The notes: generated by a model from the sequence alone, not told the origin. A stretch of 64,000 nt of DNA from Prorocentrum cordatum (GCA_963575745.1 CAUYUJ010017797.1:26253-90252); one strand, 5' to 3'. Positions 50,261 to 62,241 are shown, numbered from the stretch's first letter. Numbers and translations: made by a program.

Positions 50261-52465
50261 CCCCTCCGTTTCTTCCTACCCCTCCTCCCCCACACCTCGA
50301 ACCCATTTTCTTGTAGATAATTCCTCACTGTCTTTCTTTCGCTGGACCTAAGTCACTGTGATGACGGCCGGTTGGTAATTGCAGTAGTGATGGCCATCAA
50401 TGCCTGGACAGCCTCGTTCAAGGCGAAAGTTTCGGCTGTGAAAGAAAAACTCGGATCGCGAAGAAAAGCGTCTCCTATGATGATCGGGGCGGTCACAGTG
50501 CAGGCCTTCTTGCGGACGACGGCGTCGATGCACCATGCTGCCGCCAAGCGCGCCCCTGCCCTTGTGCCACCGTCCGTGTGAACCAAGACATTGGCAATCG
50601 CAAGGTCCGCGGTAGATAAGTCTCTGGCTCGAATCCACGATTTGCTCTTGTCAATCGTGTAGTTGGCCAAATAGTCTGCTCGAACATTCCAAGCCCGTTG
50701 CTGCCACCAAACGATATCGTCTATATCGCGCGCCGGGCGCCAACCGGATTGTATCACCTTGAAAATGTGAGAAATGAGGCGGTCGAATGGGGGGCGAAGC
50801 GATGGTCTGTAAGCACGATGGTTCCATCGACCACGCTGGCCAAAAACTTGCAACCCGTGATTAATACAATCCGCCGTGTCGATCCTTCCCAGGCTACGTC
50901 TGGAACGTTGTCGCCGTAGTCGTTCGGCAACTTGTCCAAAAAATGAGTGGCGACTCTCCTCCGCTTCGGGGAATTGTGTGTCTGGTGGTTGGTGTCCGCA
51001 TGGTTTTCGCCGTGACTGTATCAACCCCAAGATTCGCAAATGTGAGATTCGAACTGTGGAAAATATGGTATCCATTATGATTCCGTGTTGCACGAGCTTC
51101 GCTTGCACCGCCGATCCACCCCGAAACTGTCCACGAAAACGTCCTCCCATTCAGCGCGGTGGCCATAAACATCGCGTTTCAATCCGAACTTTCGCCGTTT
51201 ACGCTCGCTGCCAAGTAGTGGTCGAGACTGCTACCACTCTCTCGCACGGAACTGCCTTGCCATGCCTGGAAATTCGGCCAGGCCGTCAAGGGTGAAAACG
51301 TCACTCGCCAAGCATACTTGAAGACTTCCATCAAAATGCGGCTGCGCCGTGGTCGGATGTCCAATTTCTGGAAATTGCGTTCCAGGAAAGACGGGCGCTG
51401 CGGACCATGTGCTTGCCATGTTTCTCGCCAGGCTTTCGCCGCGATCGGAGTGCGCGGCGTTGCATGTGGAAGTCCCACCGCTTCGCTCTCAAAAGCGTAC
51501 GTTGTGACAAATGCCACGACGCACATCCACAGGCCGCGCTCGCCAACGGCCTTCTGGCCCACGCCCTGAGCTTTGATTGGATGTTCCCTGACCCTTCGAA
51601 TGCCCGGGCATTGGTCCAATTGTTCTTTTCTGCATCATCGAACCATTTGTTTAAAACTCAACGCTGCCATGGGTGCCACCCTCAGAACTCATTAACAATC
51701 CCGAGATGCTCATGTGCTGCACGAGCCAGACATGTGTGTTATATCTGCTGCGAACTCGACGTGATCCACGCCTTCCCTCGATAGATGCCCACACAATGTG
51801 CGCTCTAAAGAAAACAACATCCAGCAGAATCCGATATCGCATTCGTGACGTCCCGCACCAACGTGCGAAAATACATCCACGATAGAATCCATGAAGAAAA
51901 ACTACCCGCCCAGATTCGATGGGTAATCCGGCGCCCCCCGCCATCGCCCATCGCATAGCCGTCGCTTTATTGAGACCACGATTCGACCAGAATCCCCAAG
52001 GCGCCCTCCAGCATGATATTGAACTCCTGAGGCATCTCATTTCCTCCCTACTGTCCTCTGCGTTCTACGTCGACGCTCTCGGAAGGAACAGCTCCGGGTA
52101 GGGCATGATTGCACGTCGTACCAGACACATCCCGCAGTAATGCTTTTGATCAGATTGGGATGCACACCCCAGGAGTGGAAAGTAGCTGACATCATAGCAT
52201 GGTTCATGGTGTCATAAGTAGTTTCGATATCTAACACGCCCAGAATGAGATCCGCCGGCCCCCTTGTGGGGCCACCAGGCTGTAGGCGCGAGGTTCGCAG
52301 TTTCCTGTACCAGTTGTAGCTTGTAGTTTCCAGTGTTACAGTTCTGCTTCTTGCTGGTTACTGTAACTAGTTGATTGACCGCGCGAGGGGGGGGGAGGCC
52401 CAAACCAGATTTTTAGCGTCTCCTGGGCGCGTTGTCTGAATTGCTGGGGGGGCTCGAAATCGACA

Positions 52466-52833
52466 CCCCTACGCAGATCCGCGGGGTCAGGGTCCAAAAA
52501 CACAAGGGATTTGCCACATTTCTGAAATTCGGTGCCACCCCTCACGCAGATCCGCGGGGTCAGGGTCCAAAAACACAAGGGATTTGCCACATTTCTGAAA
52601 TTCGGTGCCACCCCTCACGCAGATCCGCGGGGTCAGGGTCCAAAAACACAAGGGATTTGCCACATTTTTGAAATTCGGTGCCACCCCTCACGCAGATCCG
52701 CGGGGTCAGGGTCCAAAAACACATGGGGATTTGCACATTTCTGAAATTCGGTGCCACCCCTCACGCAGATCCGCGGGGTCAGGGTCCAAAAACACAGGGG
52801 ATTTGCCACATTTCTGAAATTCGGTGCCACCTT
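52466..52833 (+). repeat. 73-bp tandem repeat, about five units
   Basis: Units contain acgcagatccgcggggtcag, ggtccaaaaacaca and tttctgaaattcggtgccac. The period is exactly 73, so the frame rotates each unit while every frame stays open for about 65-70 codons. Confidence 0.95.
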
Positions 52834-52845
52834 TCACGCACATCC

Positions 52846-52959
52846 ATCGCAAGGTGTGGTAACCCAAACTGCGAGAACTCCCTCGGCCCTTTAATCGCAA
52901 GGTGTGGTAACCAAGCCCGTAAACCATACACGTCTTACCAATCGCCAGGTGTGGTAACC
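52846..52959 (+). repeat. Three spaced copies of atcgcaaggtgtggtaacc
   Basis: Starts are at 52846, 52894 and 52941 (spacing 48 and 47). The third has atcgccagg. The intervals are unrelated. Confidence 0.85.
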
Positions 52960-54397
52960 CCTCTTGTGACCAGTTGGTTTTGCTGATTGCGAATCGGCTT
53001 CGCATGAAGTTTCGATACTGCTTCACGACAGCGCCAAGGCCTCATGACGTAGCTCTTCCATGGCCCATTCTCCGAGAGAGGGGGCCGGCGGCAAGGGGCG
53101 AAGCCCTTACGGATTTCTGTCCCAGCGACTCGTTGTAAAGATGCGCTGCCGGATCAAGCAAACTATATCGCTACATGAACGGCCTGGTCTAAACCCATAC
53201 GTAGCCACCATGCTGAGGACATTGAACTTTGGATATGCGGCTGCAGACTTAACGCGTGCGATTTGGAGCAGACGTCCAGCCTGCCTACCCGCGGCCAGAA
53301 GCCTTCCCCAACTTTAATGTGAATATCCCTTGTAGCAAAACGCTCCAATGAGAAAGCTTGGGCCCAATCCGCCAATCCAAATAGTCGCTTATTGCCGCCG
53401 CCTCCAGGGAAAAAACTCGGTCACGTTGCACGGCATGGGAGTTTCGACTATCCCCAAACCTCTACTTACCAAGATCGAAAGCTGATTGCCGCCGAGGGCC
53501 CCTCTCCGCCGTGAGCAACGCGGCATGCACGCGGCTCGGCTTGTCCACCGCGGAGATGTTCTTCAAGCAGGACTCGTTCTTCGTAAGTTTCGCCTTGCGG
53601 GTGGTCCTGTGCAGGTCTTGGAGCAATGCTTGCTTATCGTCGGGCTCATCACTGGCAACTGAAAACCTGGCAATGTTGACAGGGTTATTGATATCGTGCT
53701 TAGGTTACTGCGCTCGAGCGTAGGTAGTGCGAAAATGAATGCCAACAGCCGCGCGCAATACCGACTGCTGATTAGCTGGCAGATCAACGCCAACGCCACC
53801 AATGCAAACTTGTCAAAAACAAGACACGTCCGAAGAGGAAGCGGGAGACCAACCTGTCAACGAAGGTTTCGTGGACGCCAGGTAGTTTATCGGGCCGCGG
53901 CATGTCAACTGTGCGAACACTGGTTTGTGGTCGGAACGATTTAACAGGTTGCCCGTCATTTTCTGATCCCACGCAACCCCGAAAAGGCAGGCAGGCACTC
54001 TAAGGACATCGATTCGGGACTTCACAAATCTCGCCGATGACATGGTGTGGGTCCACGACCTCTTTTTCACACATTCCCCATGCTCCCCCACCCGACAAGT
54101 GCGGAGCGCGTTGAGAAATTGCACCCCTGGAGCCTCTGTCCAAGAACCGACCAATAGCATCTTCGCGTGAGAGTGTGTTTGACACCTGTCCAAACAAAAA
54201 TCCCCAGTCGGGTTGTTAAAGAACGCTGGCATCTGGACATACGCATCGGTACCCAGGCCAATGCCGAACTCCACTAAGGAATAAACTACGTAGTCGAATG
54301 CGTTGGACGACCAACGATGTTTTTTTCAAACGCGCGCTGTGCCATCCCATCTTCTTCAGGATGGTTTATACTGTGAGCTGATGTGTATATATATGTT

Positions 54398-54630
54398 GGG
54401 CGCCCGAGTTATCCGGGGTAACTCGGGTCCGGGGTAACTCGGGTTTGGGTTCCCGAAAAACGAACCCGAGTTAGCCCTGACCCGAGTTACCCCTGATGAT
54501 TCGGGGGCTCTGGACGCCCGAGTTATCCGGGGTTTCTCGGGTCCGGGGTAAGTCGGGTTCGGATTCCCGAGAAACGAACCCGAGTTATCCCTGACCCGAG
54601 TTACCCCTGATGATTCGGGGCTCTGAATAT
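54398..54630. repeat. 114-bp repeat dimer, locus 2
   Basis: Units start gcccgagttatcc at 54402 and 54516, the same period and internal cccgagtta/taactcggg inverted motifs as 35411-35641. It is flanked by tatatgtt and atatgtgtg. Confidence 0.85.
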
Positions 54631-55207
54631 GTGTGTGAATCGATACATGTATAGTTATGTGTATATGCATGTGTGTAGATGTATTCGCTGGCTCCCTTGT
54701 AGGGCCACCAGGCTGTAGAACTAGCCTGTTGCTCCACGCGCCAGTTGCAGTTTCAAGTATCCAATGTGATGAGCCTGCTTTCTGCATCCTGCTGTGCATT
54801 GTTGAAGTCCGCGTTCTCTAAATTCATGGGGGAGCGTGGGATACGCAAAAATACCTGAGGCTCGCGCCCCCGAGGCCTTAACCCTTCGTAAATTACACGA
54901 TGTTCGCGCCCCCGAGGCCACACACTCTCGTAATCCCACCAGCCCTCGGGGCGTCGGTGGTCTAGAGAATTTCCTCTTCCAACCCCCTTCCTCCCCTTCG
55001 GGGAGGGGTGTATCACTGTTCCCAATTGATAGACACTGCCTCCCCCAGGCGACTGGGGGGCCAACCAGGGTCCATGACACCCCCTCCCCCAGCATTCCTT
55101 GTAACAAACAATGCAAAACACACTCTGCCTCCAAATTCGGAACATGCGCAGCCAACCCGATGCGCCCCCCCCCACCATCCCTATCAAACAACAATACAGA
55201 ATACACT
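54631..55207. other. Spacer, no gene recognised
   Basis: Short ORFs only. ctcgcgcccccgaggcc-like sequence repeats twice near 54865 and 54908. Confidence 0.5.
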
Positions 55208-55452
55208 TGGCGGCGGCGGCACGGCGGTGGCGGTGACGGTGGCGGCAGCGGCTGCGGCGGCGGCGGTTTGGCAGCGGGGGGCGGCGGCGGCGGCGGCGGC
55301 GGCGGCGGCAGCGGCTGCGGCGGCGGCTGCGGCGGCGGCGGCTGCGGCGGCGGCGGCGTGGCGGCGGCGGCGGGCGGCGGTGGCGGGCGGCGGCGGGCGG
55401 CGGCGGCGGCGGGCGGCGTTGGCGGAGGCGGCGGTGGTGGCGGCGGCGGATT
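55208..55452 (+). repeat. CGG/GGC triplet tract of about 245 bp
   Basis: Nearly uninterrupted gcggcggc with tgc, gtg and ggg variants. All frames are poly-A, poly-G, poly-R or poly-P. Confidence 0.95.
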
Positions 55453-58096
55453 GGCCCCCAGTAGCTACCATCCAAAGACAACTGCTGAATATGCTGAGGC
55501 TCGGGCCAGACTCGGGTGCTACGTATGTGTTGGGAGGGCGGGTGGGAGTGAGCGAGACGGCTTGCGGGCGGGGAGGGTGTCTTGACCCCTCCCCCTACCC
55601 CCATCCACCCCCTCCCCTGGACCTGGACGGAAGGTTATGCGGGTCGTTGGGGCGTCCAGGATAGCCCAAGACGGCGCCAAGAACGAAAAGGCGAGAAAGC
55701 AAAACAACATTGATTTCCATAGGTGTTGGAAGGATTTTGGCCTCTTTTGGGGCCCAAGAAGCGATTCGAAGCACTCTAGAGGGGCAAGGCTAATTGACCA
55801 CCCCCCTTCTCCTCCAACGTGGCCCCAAGAGCGCCCCGAAGGCTCCCCAAAACACCCCAAAAGCGCCCCAAGAGGGCCCCGAAAGGCCCCAAGAGGCGCC
55901 CAAGAGGCCTCCAATAGGCTCCCAAGAGACCCCCAAGAGGCCCCAAGAGGCTCCCCGAAATACGCACGAGGCCCCCTGGACCGCCAAGAGGCCCCAAAGA
56001 CGGCCCAAGAGGTCCCCAAGCTCGCCATTGTCCTCCTCCTCCTCCTCCTCCTCCTCCTCCTCCTCCTCCTCCTCCTCCTCCTCCTCCTCATCCTCTTTTT
56101 CTTCCTCATCTTTCCTCCCCCTCCCTCTCCTCTCCTCCTCTCCTCCTCCTCCTCCTCCTCCTCTCCTCCTCCTCCTCCCTCCTCTTCTCCTTCTCTCCTT
56201 CTCGTCACTCTCGTCTTCTCCTCCATCCATCCTCCTCCTCCTCCTCCTCCTCCTCCTCCTCCTCCTCCTCCTCCTCCTCCCCTTCCTCCTCCTGCTCCTC
56301 CTCTTCCTCCTCCTCCTCCGGCGCCGACGACGACTCCTACATCCCCCCCCTCTTGGGGTATATGGCGGCTTACCCCGCCCTTCGTTATTCTGCATGCCCC
56401 CCCGCTCCCCTCATCACCTCCACTCCCTTTGGACTCATTTCCGGACGGGCTGGTGGAGATACTGTTTTAGTCAGCGGCCGCGGGCGAGCGCGCCGGCGGC
56501 GAGTCCAGTCAAAGCGGGGCACGCAGCGACGAATTAAACTAAAGCGACGGAGGTGGCCACACCTACAGCGGCTAACCGGGACCTCGCGCAGCAGCTCAGC
56601 GGCGGACCGGCGAATGGGGGGGCAGCTAAAACTGAGTCGTACTGCCAGCGTGCAAGTATGCATAGCGTCAAAAGCACCAGGAAGTCAGGACACACGACGA
56701 CCCGATTCAGAAACCGAAAATAATGCATGGACGCAACCCCGGACAATTGCGTGAGTACCAGGGTGGCCCGAAAGACCGTCGGTCAAGGTCGAATTGGTGC
56801 CGAAACGAGGCGAGAGCCTTGGCAGGCTGGGAGATCCCAGGGTGGCCGTAGCCGCACGGTCCCAAGGCAGCAGAACGCACGATTGCGGGAAGCAGCAAAG
56901 CTGCCGCGCAGCCAAAATGGTGTGGGTCACCACGGACCAGTGCGTGAAGTGGCGCCAGGATGGCTCACCACGAGCCGTGAACAGGGCCGCGAGCCCGAAG
57001 TCAGCACACCGGAGGTGGCGACAGGTGGGCGAAGGCACCACGGGGGAGACCCGGGCCGGAGACCAGGGAATCGACCAGGCTGGCGGGGATACGCGAAGCG
57101 TTTAGAATTTACTAAATTCTTGCGCCCCCGATGCAACACACCCTCGCACATTGAGCATTATTTCTTTGAGTTCTCGAGACAATCATCCATTGGAAACAAA
57201 GTATGCAATAGTCGAGTCCCCGAGGCCATCAACCCGTACAAATTAATATTCGCATAGCCGAGGGCGCCCGAAGATGGTTCCAAAACGGCCCAAGAGGGCC
57301 CCAAGAGGCCCCAAGAGCGCTCCAAGAGGCCTCCCGAGAGACCAAGACCAAGACCAAGAGACGCTGGGGACTGCTTCAACGGAATGGGAAAACAAAACTG
57401 GGGACCTTGAAACGGTCGGCAAGCGAGTCCCTGCGAAGGGCTATACCCTGTCAGAATCCAAACGTTACTGAAGGGCCCCCCGCTGGGGGAAAGACACCCC
57501 CTCTGGCCCGAAGGCACACCTCCATAGCAGGGAATTGCCCCTGCGGAGGTTGCCTGCGGCGCCAGCCATACTATCTGGAGTTTCGACGACGCGAATTCAG
57601 GCCACCACGAGATCTCACTGGGGGCCCCGAGCGCACCGCCTCGGGTGCCACGGCCCACCCCTCACGACGATCTTCAGCGGCGGCCGACGCGCGATCCCCC
57701 CCCCCACCCCACCCCCGCCCGCCCCATACAAACAAAGCGGTCCGCGCCTGCAGCACGGACATCTCGGATGGCCCCTCTCGCCACCAGCCCCTGGAATCTG
57801 ACGCCCCGAAGAAGGGCAGGCGGAAGGGCGAGGCCAGGCGGGGCAGAGAAAGAGGCAGAGGGAGCAGGGCAGGGAACAGGCGGCCTCACCTCGGGCTGCC
57901 GACGCACGGCCTCGGCAGGATGTGTCCTCTTCCTGGCCCTGTCCTCAGGCTCGCGGCGTGAATGACCATCGGCGTCCCGCGGCACAATGTAAACCCACAG
58001 TCATTCACATCTGCCCCCCTTTCTGGCAAAACCCCCGTGGGCGCCGAACCCGCCGAGGTCCGAATGAACTCTCTGTCGTTCACATCTCCCCCTCTT
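55453..58096. repeat. CCAAGAGGCCCC minisatellite, CTC arrays and spacer
   Basis: A gccccaagagg-type minisatellite (about 55800-56030) related to the 59.6-64 kb satellite leads into (CTC)n at 56030-56330. A shorter run lies at 57270-57360. No gene was recognised in 56340-58096. Confidence 0.7.
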
Positions 58097-58897
58097 TCAA
58101 GCAAAACCTCTCCGATGCCGGACCCGCCGATGCCGGAATACCGTGTACTTGCGCCTGTCGAGGATGGTGGCCGTCTCGCGCTCCAGCGGCCCCCGTGGAG
58201 CGGTACCTGCAAGCTTCATCGCCTTGGCCTCCTGGAAGATCTGCTGGATGATTAGCTTGAGCTGGGCGCCCGCCGCGTGGGTCTCCACCGCGCGGACCTG
58301 GGTCTTGACCATTCCCTTCATCTTGGCGCTGCGGTCGCCCCGCGGCTGCTGGGCGCTGAAGCGGGTCACGAACTCGCTCAGGTAGGCCTGGTCCTTGCCT
58401 TTGACGTGCTCCGCGAAAAAGGTGTTGATCGGGGCGACAGCGGACCCGTCGCCCGCGTTGGCAGCCTTGACCGCCGCCGCCATCACCATGAAGAAAACTG
58501 TCGCAAAAGGTGGCCCCAACTGCCCGAGGTCGACGGTGTCGTCGGTCTTCTTCTTCTCCTTGAGCGTCGCCACCGACTGCGAGTAGAACTGGTTGGCCCC
58601 GATCCCCGCCTTCGCGAACCAATGGGTGTCTAGGACCAGGTAGGTCTGCAGCACGTTGGCTTCCAGGGCCGCCTTCCCGCGGGCGTTGATGAGCGAGAGC
58701 CTCGCCACCGCCTCGAGCAGGTCCTTCTCCTTCTTGGGCCCGCGGGCCCGAGCCGCGCCGCCTACTTCGGCCTCGCCTTGACGAGGTCGCTGCGAGGGGC
58801 CCTCTCCGCCGCCCTCTCCAGGGCGCTTGACTCCGCACGCCGCGAACGCCCACGGCGGGCGGCCGTCCTCTCCGAACAGCTCCTCGTCGCAGTCCAT
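58097..58897 (-). CDS. Retroelement-associated ORF of unknown function
   Basis: The frame starts MDCDEELFGEDGRPPWAFAA. An Arg/Gly/Glu-rich linker follows (residues about 20-60). Next is a helical domain (LLEAVARLSLINARGKAALE, VLQTYLVLDTHWFAKAG) with a hydrophobic stretch (FATVFFMVMAAAVKAANAG), then KTQVRAVETHAAGAQLKLII. I believe similar proteins precede RT ORFs in dinoflagellate genomes, but I cannot name a domain. The open frame with consistent helical character supports coding. It lies directly after a zinc-finger ORF in another frame. Confidence 0.5.
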   Translation of the reverse strand: MDCDEELFGEDGRPPWAFAACGVKRPGEGGGEGPSQRPRQGEAEVGGAARARGPKKEKDLLEAVARLSLINARGKAALEANVLQTYLVLDTHWFAKAGIGANQFYSQSVATLKEKKKTDDTVDLGQLGPPFATVFFMVMAAAVKAANAGDGSAVAPINTFFAEHVKGKDQAYLSEFVTRFSAQQPRGDRSAKMKGMVKTQVRAVETHAAGAQLKLIIQQIFQEAKAMKLAGTAPRGPLERETATILDRRKYTVFRHRRVRHRRGFA

Positions 58898-58904
58898 GAC
58901 GGAT

Positions 58905-59252
58905 GGCCTGGACCCTCGGCTCGAAAGGGAGGTGCGACTTCGCGTGCTGCGAATGCTCCGTGGGAGACGGCCAACTTGAGCCACAAAGGCCACACCGAAG
59001 GGACGAGGGCTGGATCAAGGGTCTCAGGGTGGTCGCCTTCTCCGCCAGGCATCTCCCGTTCAGCAGCGCCCCATGCAGGTGGTTTGCGCACTCTTGCGGT
59101 CCCAAAACACCTCGGAGCAGGACACGCACTGGTTCGTGATCGCGAGGGCCTGGGACCTGACGGAGATGATTGACGAGGCCAGACCTGCTCGAGCATGTGG
59201 CCCCACAAGGTCCCGCAAGCGTCATCCAAGGGCAGACGTGGTCCTGGGACAA
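58905..59252 (-). CDS. Zinc-finger ORF directly upstream of the retroelement-associated ORF
   Basis: Two Cys/His groups are visible: CGATCSSRSGLVNHLRQV and CGLCGSSWPSPTEHSQHAKS, followed by HLPFEPRVQAIRH. They resemble C2H2 fingers. The frame runs on into the next ORF's region but loses coding character at about 58905, where the other frame begins with its ATG. A frameshift or an intended overlap could link the two. Confidence 0.45.
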
Positions 59253-59639
59253 GCACAGGGCTCCTTCTTCGAGGGCTTCAGAACCTACAGGAGCCAGGCC
59301 AGGAGGAGGAACTTCAACATCAAACTGCTTGCTCCGAAGAATGCCTACGTCGATCTTGGTAAAGTCCTGGGCAACCTCGAAGTCGAACAGCCCCTAGATA
59401 GAGTTGCCCCCTCTGGCCCAACAAGAGGCCGCTTCATCACTCCAATTCGTAAGCTCGATAACATCAGCCTGGAACTGCAAGGCCCACGGGTTAGCCTCAG
59501 GGTTGACCGACCCGTTAGCCTCAAAGACGCCCTGGGACTCGTAGGAGGTGGACCCGAACACTGCGGCCAGCATCTGTTTGTGGGATCCTGGACCGTTTAA
59601 TACACCTCCGGAGAGAGCCTCAAGAGGCCAACCTCATCG
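59253..59639. other. Spacer, no firm gene
   Basis: A plus-strand frame ending at 59600 reads NFNIKLLAPKNAYVDLGKVL, mildly protein-like but unmatched. Confidence 0.35.
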
Positions 59640-60823
59640 ATGTTACGAAGGTGCTTGAAGGATTTGGCCTTTTCGCATTTGCGGCTTTCCGACGCTCCAA
59701 GACAAGCTCAACAAGCTCCCAAGACCACCCCAAGACAGCCCCAAACACTTCCAAAATGGCCCCAAGACGGACCAAAAGGACTCCAAGATGGGCCAAGAAT
59801 CGTTCCGAAAAGCCCCGAGACGCCCCCAGGAGGCCCCAAAAGGCCGCCAAGAGGCCCCGAGAGGGGCCCGAGGCCCAAAAGATACCCCACGAGGCCCCAA
59901 GAGACCCCCAGGAGGCACCCAAACCGCCTCCGAGAGGCCCCCGAGAGGCTCCCCACGACACCCCAACACAAAAACAAGAGGTCTCAGACCAACACCCATG
60001 CACAGTGGCGGGATGGGCCGAAAGGGCACCAAGATCCGCCGCCCCCTGCTTGCAGGGGTGCACGGCGTGCTGGATGTTTCAGGTTTTGGTTTTGGTTCTT
60101 TTTCTAAAAAAACTCCCCAGTGGGCTTCGGCCCGTCCCGCCGGCCACGCGTAAATTGCCGAAAATCCGTCTGTCAATGCCCAAAAACGGCCGTTTCGCTC
60201 GGGACATCCTCAACAAATCGCGAAGATGGCCCAAGATGGCCTCCAAGTCCGCCCGAGATGGTCCAAGACGGCCTCCAAAACGGCCCAAGAGAGTCCAAGA
60301 CGGCCCAAGACGGCCCAAGAGGCCCCCCAGAGGCCTCCCAGACGGCCCAAGAGGCCTCCAAGAGGTCCTCCAGGAGAGTCCGAAGAGGCCAAAATCATTG
60401 ATTTTCCCTTGGTTTTTGAAGGATTTTGGCATTTGCGCCTTTTCGGCTCTCCGACGGCTCAAGACGGCCCAAGAAGCCCCCAAGATCGCCCAAGAGGCCC
60501 CCAAGAGAGCCCCATGATGGCCCAAGTGGCCTCCAAGATGGCCCCTAGAGGGCCCCAAGAGGGCCCAAGAGGCCTCCAACACGCCCAAGATGGCCTCCCA
60601 GACGCCCAAGATGGCCTCCAAGACGGCCCTGGAGCATTCCAAGCGGGCCCCAAGTCGGCCCATAGAGGCCCCCCAAACGGCTTCCGACGGCTTCAGACGT
60701 GCCAGGAACCCACCAAGATGGCCGAAGTTGGCTCGAAGCTGGCCCGAGACGGCCCAAAAAGCCCCAAAGATCGCCCAAAGCTTGCCCAAGAGGCCTCCAA
60801 GACGGCCAAGATGACCTTCAAGA

Positions 60824-61046
60824 TGCCCACGTGTTCCCCGAAGGCTTTCCAAACCGATTCGGGGAACACGTGGTCCGATAGCTTGGCAGGTCTGGCCTCA
60901 ACGTTCGGCCACATAGGCGCTTCCAAAAAGGCAGGGGGCGGCGGTGATTCGCCGTAGGCGTCTTCGATCCGCCGCCCCCTGTCGATTCATCGCAGGGGTG
61001 CCTGGCGTGCTGGATTTTGTCGGTTTTGGTTTTGGCTCTTATTCCA
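60824..61046. repeat. Structured module, copy 1
   Basis: It contains a 16-bp perfect hairpin (60827-60842 with 60858-60873), agggggcggcgg (60933-60944) mirrored at 60969-60980, and a bulged hairpin at 60976-60998. It ends in ggttttggttttgg. Confidence 0.85.
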
Positions 61047-61059
61047 AAATTAGCCTGAC

Positions 61060-61640
61060 GAAAGACCCAACCATACGTAGCTGTGAATACCGCAATTGTG
61101 GATATATTCTTCGGTGGCGCCCCCGGGCCACAAAACGAGTGAGGGGCGTGCCGAAATGAAGGGGTGGAACCGCATGCGAGCGCAGCCACTGGGGCGCTCG
61201 GTGGAGCTCCCTATGGAGCCACGAAACGTGTGAGGGGTGTGTCAGAATGGCTGGTGGAACCCCATTTTTGCGCAGCCACTGGGGCCTTCGGTGGGGCTCC
61301 CTATGGGGCCACGAAACGTGTGAGGGGTATGCCAGAATGGGGGGTGGAACCGCATGCGGGCGCAGCCACTGGGGCCTTCGGTGGAGCTCCCTATGGGGCC
61401 ACGAAACGTGTGAGGGGTGTGCCAGAATGGGGGGTGGAACCGCATGCGGGCGCAGCCACTGGGGCCTTCGGTGGAGCTCCCTATGGGGCCACGAAACGTG
61501 TGAGGGGTGTGCCAGAATGGGTGTGGGAGGGGGAGGAGGGGGGAGGAAGGGGAGGAGGAGGAAGGAGGAAGGAGGAAGGAACGCGGGGACCGTCTCTTCA
61601 AAACGAGGACCCAACAACACAGGTTGGTTGGGAAAAACTC
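61060..61640 (+). repeat. Minisatellite element M, locus 2 (90-bp units)
   Basis: About four to five units contain ccactggggccttcggtgga and acgaaacgtgtgagggg. Head and tail are shared with 47725-48895. It sits between a structured module and the cggcccgtcccgccgg motif. Confidence 0.85.
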
Positions 61641-62241
61641 TCCCAATGGGTTTCGGCCCGTCCCGCCGGCCGCCCAAGACCCGCAAGACGCACACGCCAT
61701 CGCCCAATCCCAATTCTTCCTCCAAGACGGCCCAACATGGCCTCCAGGATGGTCACGTTGGCCCAAGATGGCCTCCAAGATGGTCCAAGATGGCCTCCAA
61801 GTCCACCCAAGATGGTCCAAGACGGCCTCCGAGACGGCCCAAGAGGGTCCAAGATACCTCCAAGTTCGCCCAAGAAGACTCCAAGACGGCACAAGAGGCC
61901 TCCAAGAGGTTTTCCAGGAGGGTCCGAAGAGGCCAAAATCGTCCACTTCAGAATGGTTTTGGAAGGATTTTGGTTGTTTGTCTTTTTGGCTTCCCGTCGC
62001 TCCAAGATAGCCCAGGAGGCCTCCAAGAGCGCCCCAAGAGGCCTCCAGGAGCGCCCCAAGACGGGCCAAGACGGCCCCAAGACGGCCGCAAGAGGGCACA
62101 AACACGGCCCAAGAGGCCTCCAAGACGCCCAAGATGGCCTCCAAGACGGCCCCGAGGCGGCCCGAGACGGCCCAAGAGCCCCCAAAGATCGCCGAAAGAT
62201 CGCCCAAAAGGCCTCCAAGACGGCCAAAATGACCTTCAAGA

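Larger units (their letters stand above)
50353..54274 (-). pseudogene. Degraded LINE: endonuclease end, RT and RNase H
   Basis: Three recognisable parts lie in the expected order on the minus strand. At 54274-53813 is the end of an endonuclease/exonuclease/phosphatase domain (FVKSRIDVLRVP then NRSDHKPVFAQL). At 52237-52040 is an RT palm segment (LDIETTYDTMNHAMMSATFH, GVHPNLIKSI). Near 51745 the catalytic box reads FAADITHM, where F/YADD is expected. At about 50600-50353 is an RNase H domain (VLVHTDGGTRAG, AAWCIDAV, TAETFALNEAVQAL). The parts are in different frames and 73-bp tandem repeats interrupt the endonuclease-RT interval. The mobile element would have copied its RNA at a nicked target. 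This copy is inactive by sequence. Confidence 0.72.

Noticed and set aside
52466-52959. Possible CRISPR array
   Set aside because: The 73-bp units are contiguous with no spacers, and the 19-bp motif has only three copies in a eukaryotic LINE context.
56910-56920. 11-base match to the spliced-leader core on the minus strand
   Set aside because: Flanking leader bases do not match and no ORF follows in the right orientation. Likely chance.
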